DNA from: Lutibacter oricola
GTDB lineage: Bacteria > Bacteroidota > Bacteroidia > Flavobacteriales > Flavobacteriaceae
Assembly: GCF_900106565.1 (NCBI RefSeq)
Contig: NZ_FNNJ01000002.1
Coordinates: forward strand, 62,001 to 126,000
Reading direction: 5' to 3'
DNA length: 64,000 nucleotides
Part shown: positions 42,953-51,286 of the stretch, piece by piece
Numbering within the stretch: position 1 is the stretch's first letter
Layout of the letters: every line of letters begins with the position of its first letter
The notes under the pieces: model-generated
Databases searched by the model: none
Told to the model about the DNA's origin: nothing
The model's input: only the letters and a program-made list of their open reading frames with translations
Position numbers and translations under genes: made by a program

Positions 42953-43645
42953 ATGATTAAGATTGAAAAACTACATAAGTCCTATCCAATAGGAAAAGAT
43001 TCTTTACACGTTTTAAAAGGATTAGATTTACACATTAAAGAAGGTGAGTTTGTATCAATTATGGGATCATCTGGTTCTGGAAAATCTACACTGTTAAATA
43101 TTGTTGGTTTATTAGATAATCACGATGAAGGAAATTATTATTTAAATGGGCAATTAATTGAAAATTTAGATGAAAAGAAAGCTGCAATACTTAGAAATAA
43201 GTTTTTAGGTTTTGTTTTTCAATCATTCAATTTAATTACCTATAAAAACGCTCTTGAAAACGTTGCTTTACCTTTATACTACCAAGGTATGGCACGTAAA
43301 GAAAGACAAGAAGTTGCTCTACAGTATTTAGACAAAGTTGGATTAAAAGACTGGGCTAATCATTTACCAAGTGAGCTTTCTGGAGGGCAAAAACAACGTG
43401 TAGCAATTGCAAGAGCTTTGGCAACAAAACCAAAAGTTGTTTTGGCAGATGAGCCAACAGGAGCATTAGATTCAACAACATCAGAATCGGTTATGGAGTT
43501 ATTAAAAGAAATTAATAACGAAGGTATGACTGTTTTTGTAATTACACACGAAGAAGATATTGCAGAACAAACCGATAGAATTGTAAGACTAAAAGATGGT
43601 GTTATAATTAGTGATGAAAGAGTTGATAAAACTGTAAAAGCATAA
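42953..43645 (+). CDS. MacB/LolD-type ABC transporter ATP-binding protein
   Basis: A 230-residue ATPase subunit. Walker A GSSGSGKSTLLN, the Q-loop FVFQSFNLITYKNALENV, the signature LSGGQKQRVAIARAL, Walker B VVLADEPTGALDS and the H-loop FVITHEED are all present. The sequence type (KIEKLHKSYPIG, LHVLKGLDLHIKEGEFVSIMG) is that of ATPases pairing with MacB-fold permeases. It leads a four-gene operon: ATPase, permease, permease, adaptor. The next gene begins 3 bases on. TATTTTCG at 42928-42935, one mismatch from the -7 consensus, lies 18 bases before the start. Confidence 0.95.
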   Translation: MIKIEKLHKSYPIGKDSLHVLKGLDLHIKEGEFVSIMGSSGSGKSTLLNIVGLLDNHDEGNYYLNGQLIENLDEKKAAILRNKFLGFVFQSFNLITYKNALENVALPLYYQGMARKERQEVALQYLDKVGLKDWANHLPSELSGGQKQRVAIARALATKPKVVLADEPTGALDSTTSESVMELLKEINNEGMTVFVITHEEDIAEQTDRIVRLKDGVIISDERVDKTVKA

Positions 43646-43648
43646 GCT

Positions 43649-44881
43649 ATGTTTGATTTAGATCGTTGGATAGAAATTTTTCAAACACTAAGTAAAAACA
43701 AATTAAGAACTGTTCTTTCTGGATTTACTATAGCATTTGCAATATTATTATTCACATTACTTTTTGGAATTGGAAATGGACTAAAACACACTTTTGAAGA
43801 ACAGTTTAAAGGTGATGCTCAAAACTCTATTTATATAAGATCAGGTAGAACCACAAAACCATACAAAGGTTTACAAAGTGGTAGACGTATTCAGTTTAGA
43901 AATGAAGATTCTAAATTTATGAATGATAAGTTTAGTGAGAAAATTCAATTTTTTAGTCCTAATATAGAGCGTTTTAATGTTCAAGCTATATATAAAGGAG
44001 AACAAAATAGTTATACAGTTAGAGGTGTTTATCCAGATTATCAAGCTTTGGAAGAGGCTGTTATGGAACAAGGTCGATTTTTAAGTGTGTTAGATATAAA
44101 AAATAAAGCAAAGGTTGTAGCAATAGGTCGTTTGGTTGAAAAAGATTTATACGGCCAATTAAGTGCTTTAGGAAAAAACATAACCTTAGGAGGTATTTCA
44201 TACAAAGTAATTGGTGTTTTTTCTGATCCTGGAGGAGACAATGATGAGCGTTTCATTTATACACCGTTTACAACTGCACAAGGAATTTATAAACCAAATG
44301 ATGAGGTTGATAGGTATGGACTAACTTTTAATCCTAGTTTATCTGTAGATCAAGCACTTTCTTTTTCTAACTTATTAACTAAACTATTAAAAGAAAAACA
44401 CAATGTAGATCCAAGAGATCAACGAGCTATTCGAGTTCAAAACTATGCAGAAGGCACAAAGAATGTTGAGCAATTTATGGGAGTTTTAAACATTATTATT
44501 TTATTTATTGGTATTGGTACTTTAGTGGCAGGTATTATAGGTATTAGTAATATAATGGTATATATAGTTAAAGAGCGTACAAAAGAACTAGGTATTAGAA
44601 AAGCCTTAGGAGCAACTCCTAAATCAATTATAGGTATGATTATGATGGAATCTATATTTGTTACTGCTTTAGCAGGGTATGCAGGTTTGTTATTAGGTGT
44701 ATTCACATTAAATGCATTAGGAGATAGTTTAGAAAAGTATTTTATACTAAATCCAAGTGTAGAAACATATGTTGTAGTTGGAGCAACAATTATTTTAATT
44801 ATAGCAGGTACAGTAGCCGGTTATATTCCAGCAAAAAGGGCAGCAAGAATTAAACCAATTGTAGCATTAAACGACGAGTAA
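43649..44881 (+). CDS. MacB-fold ABC transporter permease (first of two)
   Basis: A 410-residue permease with one N-terminal TM (TVLSGFTIAFAILLFTLLFGIGNGL), a periplasmic MacB_PCD domain at about 50-270, and three C-terminal TMs of the FtsX domain (IIILFIGIGTLVAGIIGISNIMV, GMIMMESIFVTALAGYAGLLLGV, VVVGATIILIIAGTVAGYIP). The coupling motif KERTKELGIRKALGATPKSII sits between TMs. It lacks an ATPase of its own and presumably forms a heterodimer with the following permease, served by the shared ATPase and adaptor. It ends one base before the next gene. MacB-type systems move substrates from the periplasm outward. Confidence 0.95.
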   Translation: MFDLDRWIEIFQTLSKNKLRTVLSGFTIAFAILLFTLLFGIGNGLKHTFEEQFKGDAQNSIYIRSGRTTKPYKGLQSGRRIQFRNEDSKFMNDKFSEKIQFFSPNIERFNVQAIYKGEQNSYTVRGVYPDYQALEEAVMEQGRFLSVLDIKNKAKVVAIGRLVEKDLYGQLSALGKNITLGGISYKVIGVFSDPGGDNDERFIYTPFTTAQGIYKPNDEVDRYGLTFNPSLSVDQALSFSNLLTKLLKEKHNVDPRDQRAIRVQNYAEGTKNVEQFMGVLNIIILFIGIGTLVAGIIGISNIMVYIVKERTKELGIRKALGATPKSIIGMIMMESIFVTALAGYAGLLLGVFTLNALGDSLEKYFILNPSVETYVVVGATIILIIAGTVAGYIPAKRAARIKPIVALNDE

Positions 44882-44882
44882 T

Positions 44883-46127
44883 ATGAAATTTTTATTTGAC
44901 AAAGATACTTGGCAAGAAATATATAGTAGTATTCGTAAAAACAAAATGCGAACAGGTATTACTATTGTTGGTGTAATGTGGGGAATATTTTTATTAGTAG
45001 TTTTATTAGGTGCTGCTAGAGGTGTAGAAAATAATTTTAATAAACTATTTGGAAACTTTGCAACAAACAGTGTATTTGTTTGGGCGCAACGTACTAGTGA
45101 ACCTTTTAAAGGATTTCAAGAAGGTAAAAGTTTAAGTTTAAAAATGACGGACCTTGAGCATATTAAAAATGAAATAAAAGGTTTAGAATTTGTTGTTCCT
45201 CGCCATCAAACACAGGCTATGGCTATAAACAATTTCAAATCTGGAACGTTTGGTATTTTTGGAGATTATCCAACTTTAGATAAAGTTCAGAAAAAGGACT
45301 TAGTTTATGGAAGATTTATAAATGATAACGATATAAAAGAAAAGAAGAAAGTTTGTGTTATTGAAGAGGAAATATACAAACAACTATTCGACAAAGAAGA
45401 ATATCCAATAGGAACATATATAAAAATTAACGACATAAATTACAATGTTGTTGGTATGTATAAGCAAGGTCAAGTTGGTAGTGGAGGTCCTCAAGGAAAT
45501 ATTCATATACCATTTACAACTTTTCAACAAGTGTATAATAGAGGTAATACTATTGGTTGGATGATGATAACCGGTAAGCCAGAATTTGATATTTCTCAAA
45601 TAGAAGCAGATGTTAAACTACTTTTAAGAAACTTGCATAAAGTACATCCAGAAGATGAAAGAGCATTTGGAAGCTTTAATTTAGGTGAACGTATTGCACA
45701 AGTAACAGGTTTTTTAACCGGAATGCAATTTTTAACTTGGTTTGTGGGTATTGCAACATTAATAGCAGGTGTTTTTGCTATTGGAAACATACTTTTAATT
45801 ACAGTTAAAGAAAGAACAAAAGAAATTGGAATACGAAGAGCTTTAGGAGCTAAACCTTGGGAAATAAAACGACAAATAATTTTAGAATCTGTGTTTTTAA
45901 CAACCATAGCAGGCGCTTTAGGAATTATTTTTGGAGGTCTAGTACTAATGTTAATCGATTCAACAATAGGACAAGGACCTGAGGCAGCGTTAACAAACCC
46001 AACAGTTAATATTCCTGTAATATTAATTGCTGCAGGTGCATTAATAGTATTTGGTACTTTAATTGGGTTAATACCAGCACAAACAGCAGTTAGTATTAGA
46101 CCAATAGAAGCACTAAGAGAAGAATAA
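44883..46127 (+). CDS. MacB-fold ABC transporter permease (second of two)
   Basis: A 414-residue paralogue of the preceding permease with the same layout: N-terminal TM (TGITIVGVMWGIFLLVVLLGAA), periplasmic MacB_PCD region and C-terminal FtsX domain (WFVGIATLIAGVFAIGNILL, FLTTIAGALGIIFGGLVLML, VILIAAGALIVFGTLIGLIP). The coupling segment is KERTKEIGIRRALGAKPWEIK. The two permeases differ mostly in the periplasmic part, as expected for a heterodimer with one substrate-facing specialisation. It starts one base after the first permease stop. The adaptor gene follows after 38 bases. Confidence 0.95.
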   Translation: MKFLFDKDTWQEIYSSIRKNKMRTGITIVGVMWGIFLLVVLLGAARGVENNFNKLFGNFATNSVFVWAQRTSEPFKGFQEGKSLSLKMTDLEHIKNEIKGLEFVVPRHQTQAMAINNFKSGTFGIFGDYPTLDKVQKKDLVYGRFINDNDIKEKKKVCVIEEEIYKQLFDKEEYPIGTYIKINDINYNVVGMYKQGQVGSGGPQGNIHIPFTTFQQVYNRGNTIGWMMITGKPEFDISQIEADVKLLLRNLHKVHPEDERAFGSFNLGERIAQVTGFLTGMQFLTWFVGIATLIAGVFAIGNILLITVKERTKEIGIRRALGAKPWEIKRQIILESVFLTTIAGALGIIFGGLVLMLIDSTIGQGPEAALTNPTVNIPVILIAAGALIVFGTLIGLIPAQTAVSIRPIEALREE

Positions 46128-46165
46128 GAATAATATTAAGATATTAAATTGAAAATCAACAACTA

Positions 46166-47284
46166 ATGAAAAAAACAATAATTTTTGTAGTAATTGGACT
46201 GTCGCTAATAGGAGTATTAGCTTGGTTTGGAATGAAGAACAGTAAATCGCCAATGCAATATGAAACTGAAACACCATTTAAAGCCAATATTGTAAAAAAA
46301 ACAGTAGCTACTGGTAAAGTAGTTCCTTTAGAGGAGGTTGAAATGAAACCTAAAGTTTCAGGTATTATAGATAAAATTTATGTTGAAGAAGGAGCTAAGG
46401 TTGAAGTTGGAGATTTAATTGCTACAATTAGAGTAGTACCAAATGTATCTTCTTTAAATAGTGCGCAAGGAAGTGTAAAAACAGCACAACTTCGTTTTAA
46501 CAATAGCAAAACATTGTTTGAGCGTAACAAAGGTTTGTATGAAAAAGGTGTAATATCTCGTCAAGAATTTGAAACTGCAGAATTAAATTATAATAGTTCT
46601 CGTCAAGATTTAAATACAGCCCAAAGTAATTTACAAATTATTAGAAAAGGTTCGGCTGCTGGTATGGGTAAAACCGCTAATACTTATGTAAAAGCTGAAA
46701 TTGCCGGTACTATTTTAGAAATTCCAGTTCGTAAAGGAAAACAAGTAATTGAAGCAAATACATTTAATGCCGGTACTACAATTGCAATTATAGCAGATAT
46801 GACCAAAATGATTTTCGAAGGTCAGGTGGATGAGGCTGAAGTTGGAAAAATAAAAAACGGTACTGTTTTAGAGGTTTCATTAGGAGCTATCGAAAAGAAA
46901 AAATATCCTGCAAAATTAAATTTTATTGCACCAAAAGGTACAGAACAAAATGGTGCAGTTCAATTTAAAATAAAAGGAGATGTTACTTTAGATGATGAAT
47001 TTTTTGTGAGAGCTGGATATAGTGCGAATGCAGATATTGTTTTAGAAGCTAAGGATAGTGTATTATCTATTAAAGAAGCGTTGTTACAATTCGATAAAAA
47101 AACAGAGAAACCATATGTTGAGGTTAAAACAGGTGATCAAGAATTTGAAAAAACCGATGTTGAATTAGGAATTTCAGACGGAATTAATGTTGAAATACTT
47201 TCTGGTGTAACTAAAGATGATGAAATAAAAATTTGGAATAAAACTTCTAAGGATAAAAAAGACAAAAATAAAGACAACGATTAG
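46166..47284 (+). CDS. MacA/HlyD-type periplasmic adaptor subunit
   Basis: A 372-residue membrane-fusion protein. An N-terminal anchor (IIFVVIGLSLIGVLAWFGM) is followed by the lipoyl half-motif GKVVPLEEVEMKPKVSGII and VEEGAKVEVGDLIATI. A hairpin helical region at about 90-155 precedes the second lipoyl half (VKAEIAGTILEIPVRKGKQV) and a beta-barrel domain. The highly charged tail is KDKKDKNKDND. It should link the two permeases to an outer-membrane channel. No TolC-like gene lies in the cluster, so the channel must come from elsewhere. A hairpin terminator follows. Confidence 0.94.
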   Translation: MKKTIIFVVIGLSLIGVLAWFGMKNSKSPMQYETETPFKANIVKKTVATGKVVPLEEVEMKPKVSGIIDKIYVEEGAKVEVGDLIATIRVVPNVSSLNSAQGSVKTAQLRFNNSKTLFERNKGLYEKGVISRQEFETAELNYNSSRQDLNTAQSNLQIIRKGSAAGMGKTANTYVKAEIAGTILEIPVRKGKQVIEANTFNAGTTIAIIADMTKMIFEGQVDEAEVGKIKNGTVLEVSLGAIEKKKYPAKLNFIAPKGTEQNGAVQFKIKGDVTLDDEFFVRAGYSANADIVLEAKDSVLSIKEALLQFDKKTEKPYVEVKTGDQEFEKTDVELGISDGINVEILSGVTKDDEIKIWNKTSKDKKDKNKDND

Positions 47285-47305
47285 TTCTAAAATATAGCTA
47301 TAAAT

Positions 47306-47341
47306 AAAAAGCGCTTTAATTAATTTTAAGGTGCTTTTTTT
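47306..47341 (+). terminator. probable terminator of the efflux operon
   Basis: The imperfect stem aaaaagcgctttaa/ttaaggtgcttttt includes a G-U pair and a mismatch, and is followed by Ts. It begins 22 bases past the adaptor stop. The rest of the gap to 47465 shows nothing I can name. Confidence 0.7.
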
Positions 47342-47465
47342 GTATCTTTAGGTAAGAGCTTTTTAAAAAATGGATTTTTTTAAGTTTTATGATTTTTATC
47401 AGAAAAAATTCAAATAAAAAGTTTGAAATTTATTGTATAAAAATTTAAAAAACCTATTAAAGCGT

Positions 47466-47846
47466 ATGGAAAGTCAGTTATTATTTTTGAGTGATTTAAA
47501 CTTCAATTTAGAAGTTTGGAAAAGAGAGTTGAAATTTCAAGAAAGCGAAATGGATTATTTCGAAGAAAAATTAGAAGATGTAGCCATTAGAAGTCTTGGA
47601 AGTGATGTAATGATTCAGTTAGAAGGTTTTCAGAATAAAATTATACGAGAACGAGAAGTAATGGGGCAATTAAGGCACCGTATACGAATGAAAAAAAGAG
47701 AAATAGCTCAAGCTAAATTTGAAAATAATGCAGAAGTTAAATTTCATGAAAAACAAGTATTGCTAAAAGATGAAATGAAAATTTTTGTTAAAATGCATTA
47801 CGATTTAAAAGAGGATATGATGGACTTCTTTCTTAAAAATTTATAA
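47466..47846 (+). CDS. coiled-coil protein of unknown function
   Basis: A 126-residue protein, almost entirely charged helix (WKRELKFQESEMDYFEEKLE, LRHRIRMKKREIAQAKFE, KFHEKQVLLKDEMKIFVKM), with heptad-like hydrophobic spacing that suggests a coiled coil. I use the ATG at 47466, MESQLLFLSDL. The frame extends to a TTG at 47433, but those extra residues (KNLKNLLKR) add nothing recognisable. There is no signal peptide or membrane segment. It stands alone between two terminators, so it is its own transcription unit. I do not recognise a family. Confidence 0.65.
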   Translation: MESQLLFLSDLNFNLEVWKRELKFQESEMDYFEEKLEDVAIRSLGSDVMIQLEGFQNKIIREREVMGQLRHRIRMKKREIAQAKFENNAEVKFHEKQVLLKDEMKIFVKMHYDLKEDMMDFFLKNL

Positions 47847-47850
47847 AATA

Positions 47851-47884
47851 AAAAACAGCCACAATTATTGTGGCTGTTTTTTTA
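47851..47884. terminator. bidirectional rho-independent terminator
   Basis: The long stem aaaaacagccacaa/ttgtggctgttttt has a three-base loop and lies between the coiled-coil gene (plus) and hbd (minus). It has A and T runs on either side, so it can serve both. Confidence 0.92.
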
Positions 47885-47900
47885 TATAATTAATTATAGT

Positions 47901-48788
47901 TTAGCTAAATTGTTTAGAAACCACTTCTGCTTTTCTATTCTCGGAATAATCATAAAAACCTTCACCAGATTTTACACCAAGTTTACCTGCTTGTACCATA
48001 TTTACCAATAATGGGCAAGGAGCATATTTTGGATTCTTAAATCCGTTATATATAACGTTTAATATAGAAAGGCAAACATCTAACCCAATAAAATCGGCTA
48101 ATTGTAAAGGTCCCATTGGGTGTGCCATTCCAAGTTTCATAACAGTATCTATTTCATAAACACCAGCAACACCGTTGTAAAGTGTTTCAATAGCTTCATT
48201 TAGCATTGGCATTAAAATTCTGTTAGCAACAAAACCAGGATAATCATTTACTTCAACAGGTACCTTATTTAGCTTTTTAGAAAGTTCCATAATAGTTTCT
48301 GTAACTTTATTAGAAGTGTTGTAACCTCTAATAATTTCAACCAATTTCATTATAGGAACCGGATTCATAAAATGCATACCTATTACTTGTTGAGGTCGTT
48401 TTGTAGCCGCAGCAATTTTGGTAATAGAAATTGAAGACGTGTTTGATGCTAAAATTGCATTAGCTGGAGCTTCTTCATCTAATTGTTTAAATATTTTTAG
48501 TTTTAAAGCTTCATTTTCAGTTGCAGCTTCAACCACTAAATCAATACTTTTTACACCTTCAGCAATAGAAGTAAATGTAGATATATTATTAAGTGTTTGT
48601 GTTTTAATTTCTTCTGAAATCTTTTCTTTTGAAATTAATCGGTCTAAGTTTTTTGTAATAGTAGCAATACCTTTATCAATAGCTTCTTGTGAAATATCTA
48701 TTAAGTGTACGCTAAAATTATGTTGCGCAAAAACGTGGGCAATTCCATTTCCCATAGTTCCAGCGCCAATAACGGCAATGTTTTTCAT
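47901..48788 (-). CDS. hbd: 3-hydroxybutyryl-CoA dehydrogenase
   Basis: This enzyme oxidises or reduces the 3-hydroxyacyl-CoA/acetoacetyl-CoA pair with NAD(P). At 295 residues it has single-domain family length. The Rossmann motif is IAVIGAGTMGNGIAHVFAQ. Catalytic segments are LASNTSSISITKIA, IGMHFMNPVPIMKLVEII (catalytic His and Glu) and DYPGFVANRILMPMLNEAIE. The C-terminal half contains GMAHPMGPLQLADFIGLDVC. It is the last gene of a three-gene minus-strand operon with a PhzF-family protein and a Gfo/Idh/MocA oxidoreductase, separated by 4 and 1 bases. Beta-oxidation or butyrate-type metabolism is likely. Confidence 0.96.
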   Translation of the reverse strand: MKNIAVIGAGTMGNGIAHVFAQHNFSVHLIDISQEAIDKGIATITKNLDRLISKEKISEEIKTQTLNNISTFTSIAEGVKSIDLVVEAATENEALKLKIFKQLDEEAPANAILASNTSSISITKIAAATKRPQQVIGMHFMNPVPIMKLVEIIRGYNTSNKVTETIMELSKKLNKVPVEVNDYPGFVANRILMPMLNEAIETLYNGVAGVYEIDTVMKLGMAHPMGPLQLADFIGLDVCLSILNVIYNGFKNPKYAPCPLLVNMVQAGKLGVKSGEGFYDYSENRKAEVVSKQFS

Positions 48789-48792
48789 TTTT

Positions 48793-49572
48793 TTAAGTTA
48801 ATGTTAATTTTCCTTTTAGGTATGTAATTGCTTGTCCACTCATTTCAACACGGTCTTTTAAATAGGTGCAATTTAAAATTCCCCTTCTTTTTGAAAGTTG
48901 AACAGCATTTAAGTTAGTCTCATTTAATTTTTTAGCCCAATAAGGTATTAAAAGCGTATGAGCAGAACCTGTTACTGGATCTTCATTAATGCCTATTTTG
49001 GGAGCAAAAAAGCGCGATACAAAATGAACATTCTTTCCTTTTGCAGTAACAATTATTCCACGTTCTTTTAATTCACAAAGTTTACTAAAATTGGGTGTTA
49101 AATTTTCAACAGTATCTTCATTTTCTAAAATAGCTACCATTTTCCATTTACCTTTCAATGTTTTTAAAATAGGAACATTTAAGGCTGTTTTTAAAATGGT
49201 TGGTGTCTCAATTTCTGTAATTTCTTCTGAAGGAAAATTTAAAGTATACCAATCTATTTTTTTTTGAACAATTAAATCTCCACTTTTAGAATTGAAAATT
49301 AGTTCTTTTTCTGCATAATTTAATTCAGAATAAATTATGTGAGCAGCAGCTAATGTTGCGTGCCCACATAAATCTATTTCGCAAGTAGGGGTAAACCATC
49401 GTATTTCATATGATTTATCCTTTTTAACAAAGTATACTGTTTCAGAAAGGTTATTTTCTTCAGCAATAGCTTGCATCAATTCATCAGAAATCCAATTTGT
49501 TAATGGTATAACAGCAGCAGGATTTCCTTTAAATAATTGATTGTTAAAAGCGTCTACTTGATAAATTGTCAT
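48793..49572 (-). CDS. PhzF-family isomerase/epimerase-like protein
   Basis: A 259-residue protein of the diaminopimelate-epimerase-like fold. The N-terminus reads YQVDAFNNQLFKGNPAAVIPL. The family's acidic catalytic residue is in ENNLSETVYFV, followed by CEIDLCGHATLAAAHII, and the second-domain signature is NEDPVTGSAHTLLIPYW. PhzF itself isomerises a phenazine precursor, but most family members have unknown substrates and no phenazine genes are here. It sits inside an operon between an oxidoreductase and hbd, so an unrecognised small-metabolite step is likely. Confidence 0.93.
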   Translation of the reverse strand: MTIYQVDAFNNQLFKGNPAAVIPLTNWISDELMQAIAEENNLSETVYFVKKDKSYEIRWFTPTCEIDLCGHATLAAAHIIYSELNYAEKELIFNSKSGDLIVQKKIDWYTLNFPSEEITEIETPTILKTALNVPILKTLKGKWKMVAILENEDTVENLTPNFSKLCELKERGIIVTAKGKNVHFVSRFFAPKIGINEDPVTGSAHTLLIPYWAKKLNETNLNAVQLSKRRGILNCTYLKDRVEMSGQAITYLKGKLTLT

Positions 49573-49573
49573 A

Positions 49574-50533
49574 TTAAAAATCGTTAATAATCATATGCGC
49601 AACACGCAATGCTTCCGTACCTTGCTCTAAAGTTACAACAGGTGTAGTATTATTGTTAATTGCATCTGCAAAAGTTTCAAGCTCATCTAAAATAGCGTTG
49701 TTAGCTTCAACAGTAGGATTTTCAAAGTAAATTTGTTTTTTAATACCTTCAGCATTTTGTAAAACTATATCAAAATCTCCAGGGTTTTCTGGCGCATCTT
49801 TCATTTTAACAACTTCAGTTGCTTTTTCAAAGAAATCTACAGCTATGTAAGCGTCTTTTTGAAAAAAACGAGACTTACGCATATTTTTTAATGAAATTCT
49901 ACTTGAAGTTAAGTTAGCAACGCATCCGTTTTCAAACTCAATACGTGCATTTGCAATATCTGGTGTTTCGCTAATTACTGAAACTCCACTAGCGTGTACA
50001 CTTTTTACTTTTGATTTTACTACACTTAAAATAACATCAATATCGTGTATCATTAAATCCAATACTACGGGTACATCTGTACCACGTGGATTAAATTCAG
50101 CCAATCTATGTGTTTCAATAAACATTGGTGTTTGTATAGAATCTTTTACAGCTGTAAAAGCAGGATTAAAACGTTCTACGTGTCCAACTTGACCTTTTAC
50201 ATTGTGTTTTTTTGAAAGTTCTAAAATACTTTCAGCTTCTTCAATGGTTTTAGTAATTGGTTTTTCAATAAAAATATGTTTTCCTTTTTCTATAGTTTCT
50301 TTTGCACACTCGTAATGAGATAGCGTTGGCGTTACTATATCTACAACGTCTACAGCATCAATTAAAGCAGCAACAGAATCGAAAGCTTTATAGCCAAATT
50401 CTTCTTCAACTTTTTGTGCATTTTCTTTTATAGGGTCGTAAAAACCAACTAATTCGTATTTATCTGATTGATTTAATAATCTTAAATGTATTTTTCCAAG
50501 GTGCCCAGCACCCAAAACTCCTGCTTTTAGCAT
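49574..50533 (-). CDS. Gfo/Idh/MocA-family NAD(P)-dependent oxidoreductase
   Basis: A 319-residue dehydrogenase with N-terminal Rossmann fold (KAGVLGAGHLGKIHLRLLNQ) and the family's EKP motif in KGKHIFIEKPITKTIEEAE, where the lysine is catalytic. The second-domain alpha/beta sheet contains VGHVERFNPAFTAVKDS, RGTDVPVVLDLMIHDIDVIL and the likely catalytic His/Asp pair in MIHDID. The substrate is probably a sugar or sugar-nucleotide derivative, but it is not readable from sequence. It leads the operon Gfo-PhzF-Hbd. A TATTTTTG element lies 27 bases before its start. Confidence 0.93.
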   Translation of the reverse strand: MLKAGVLGAGHLGKIHLRLLNQSDKYELVGFYDPIKENAQKVEEEFGYKAFDSVAALIDAVDVVDIVTPTLSHYECAKETIEKGKHIFIEKPITKTIEEAESILELSKKHNVKGQVGHVERFNPAFTAVKDSIQTPMFIETHRLAEFNPRGTDVPVVLDLMIHDIDVILSVVKSKVKSVHASGVSVISETPDIANARIEFENGCVANLTSSRISLKNMRKSRFFQKDAYIAVDFFEKATEVVKMKDAPENPGDFDIVLQNAEGIKKQIYFENPTVEANNAILDELETFADAINNNTTPVVTLEQGTEALRVAHMIINDF

Positions 50534-50559
50534 TGCTAATTTGTTTAAAATTGTGATAA

Positions 50560-50567
50560 CAAAAATA
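50560..50567 (-). promoter_or_regulatory. -7 promoter element (TATTTTTG) of the Gfo-PhzF-Hbd operon
   Basis: An exact TAnnTTTG match on the minus strand, ending 26 bases before the start of the oxidoreductase gene. No -33 TTG appears at the expected distance. Confidence 0.4.
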
Positions 50568-50619
50568 ACAATCTTTAACCATTTATTCCTACTTTTAGCA
50601 ACTCAAATTTTAAATATTA

Positions 50620-51261
50620 GTGAAGGACTCGCATAAACATCAAGGGCTTAGAAATCAATTAGTAAAAACATTAGTATCTAAAGGTATTACTTGCAAAAAA
50701 GTATTAGAGGCTGTAGGTAAAATTCCACGACATTTATTTATGGATTCTGGTTTTGTAGATTTTGCATATCAAGATAAGGCATTTCCTATTGCTGCAGAGC
50801 AAACTATTTCGCAACCTTATACAGTTGCTTTTCAAACACAATTATTAGAAATTGAAAAAGGAGATAAAATTCTAGAAATAGGTACAGGTTCTGGTTATCA
50901 AACAGCAGTTTTATTAGAAATGGGTGCAAAAGTGTATACTATTGAGCGCCAACAAGAATTATTTAAAAAAACAAAATTGTTTTTACCTAAAATAGGGTAT
51001 AAAGCTAAACAAGTTATTTTTGGTGATGGTTATAAAGGTTTACCAGCAGAAGCTCCTTTTGCGGGAATTATTGTAACAGCTGGAGCGCCTTTTGTACCTA
51101 AAGCTTTGTTGGCACAATTAAAAATAGGAGGTAAGCTAGTTATTCCGGTAGGTGATGATGTGCAAATAATGAATCTATTTGTGCGAACTAGTGAAAATGA
51201 ATTTGAAAAACACGAACTTGGGGATTTTAAATTTGTACCTATGTTAAAAGATAGAAATTAA
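50620..51261 (+). CDS. pcm: protein-L-isoaspartate O-methyltransferase, GTG start
   Basis: Pcm methylates isoaspartyl residues in damaged proteins so they can be repaired. At 213 residues it has family length. The N-terminus KDSHKHQGLRNQLVKTLVSKGI aligns with the family from its first residues, so the GTG at 50620 is a credible start. The next in-frame ATG would remove the first 41 residues. Motifs: VGKIPRHLFM, PIAAEQTISQPYTVAFQTQLL, the SAM loop KILEIGTGSGYQTAVL, and FAGIIVTAGAPFVP. The gene following after 25 bases encodes a lipoprotein, probably co-transcribed. Confidence 0.95.
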   Translation: MKDSHKHQGLRNQLVKTLVSKGITCKKVLEAVGKIPRHLFMDSGFVDFAYQDKAFPIAAEQTISQPYTVAFQTQLLEIEKGDKILEIGTGSGYQTAVLLEMGAKVYTIERQQELFKKTKLFLPKIGYKAKQVIFGDGYKGLPAEAPFAGIIVTAGAPFVPKALLAQLKIGGKLVIPVGDDVQIMNLFVRTSENEFEKHELGDFKFVPMLKDRN

Positions 51262-51286
51262 ATTATTAAAAATATAAAACAGTTTT

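Noticed and set aside
48418-48801. 127-codon open frame opposite hbd
   Set aside because: It is antisense to a well-conserved enzyme and has no matching features of its own.
48793-49572. Phenazine biosynthesis from the PhzF-family gene
   Set aside because: No other phz gene is present, and PhzF-fold proteins are widespread with other or unknown functions.
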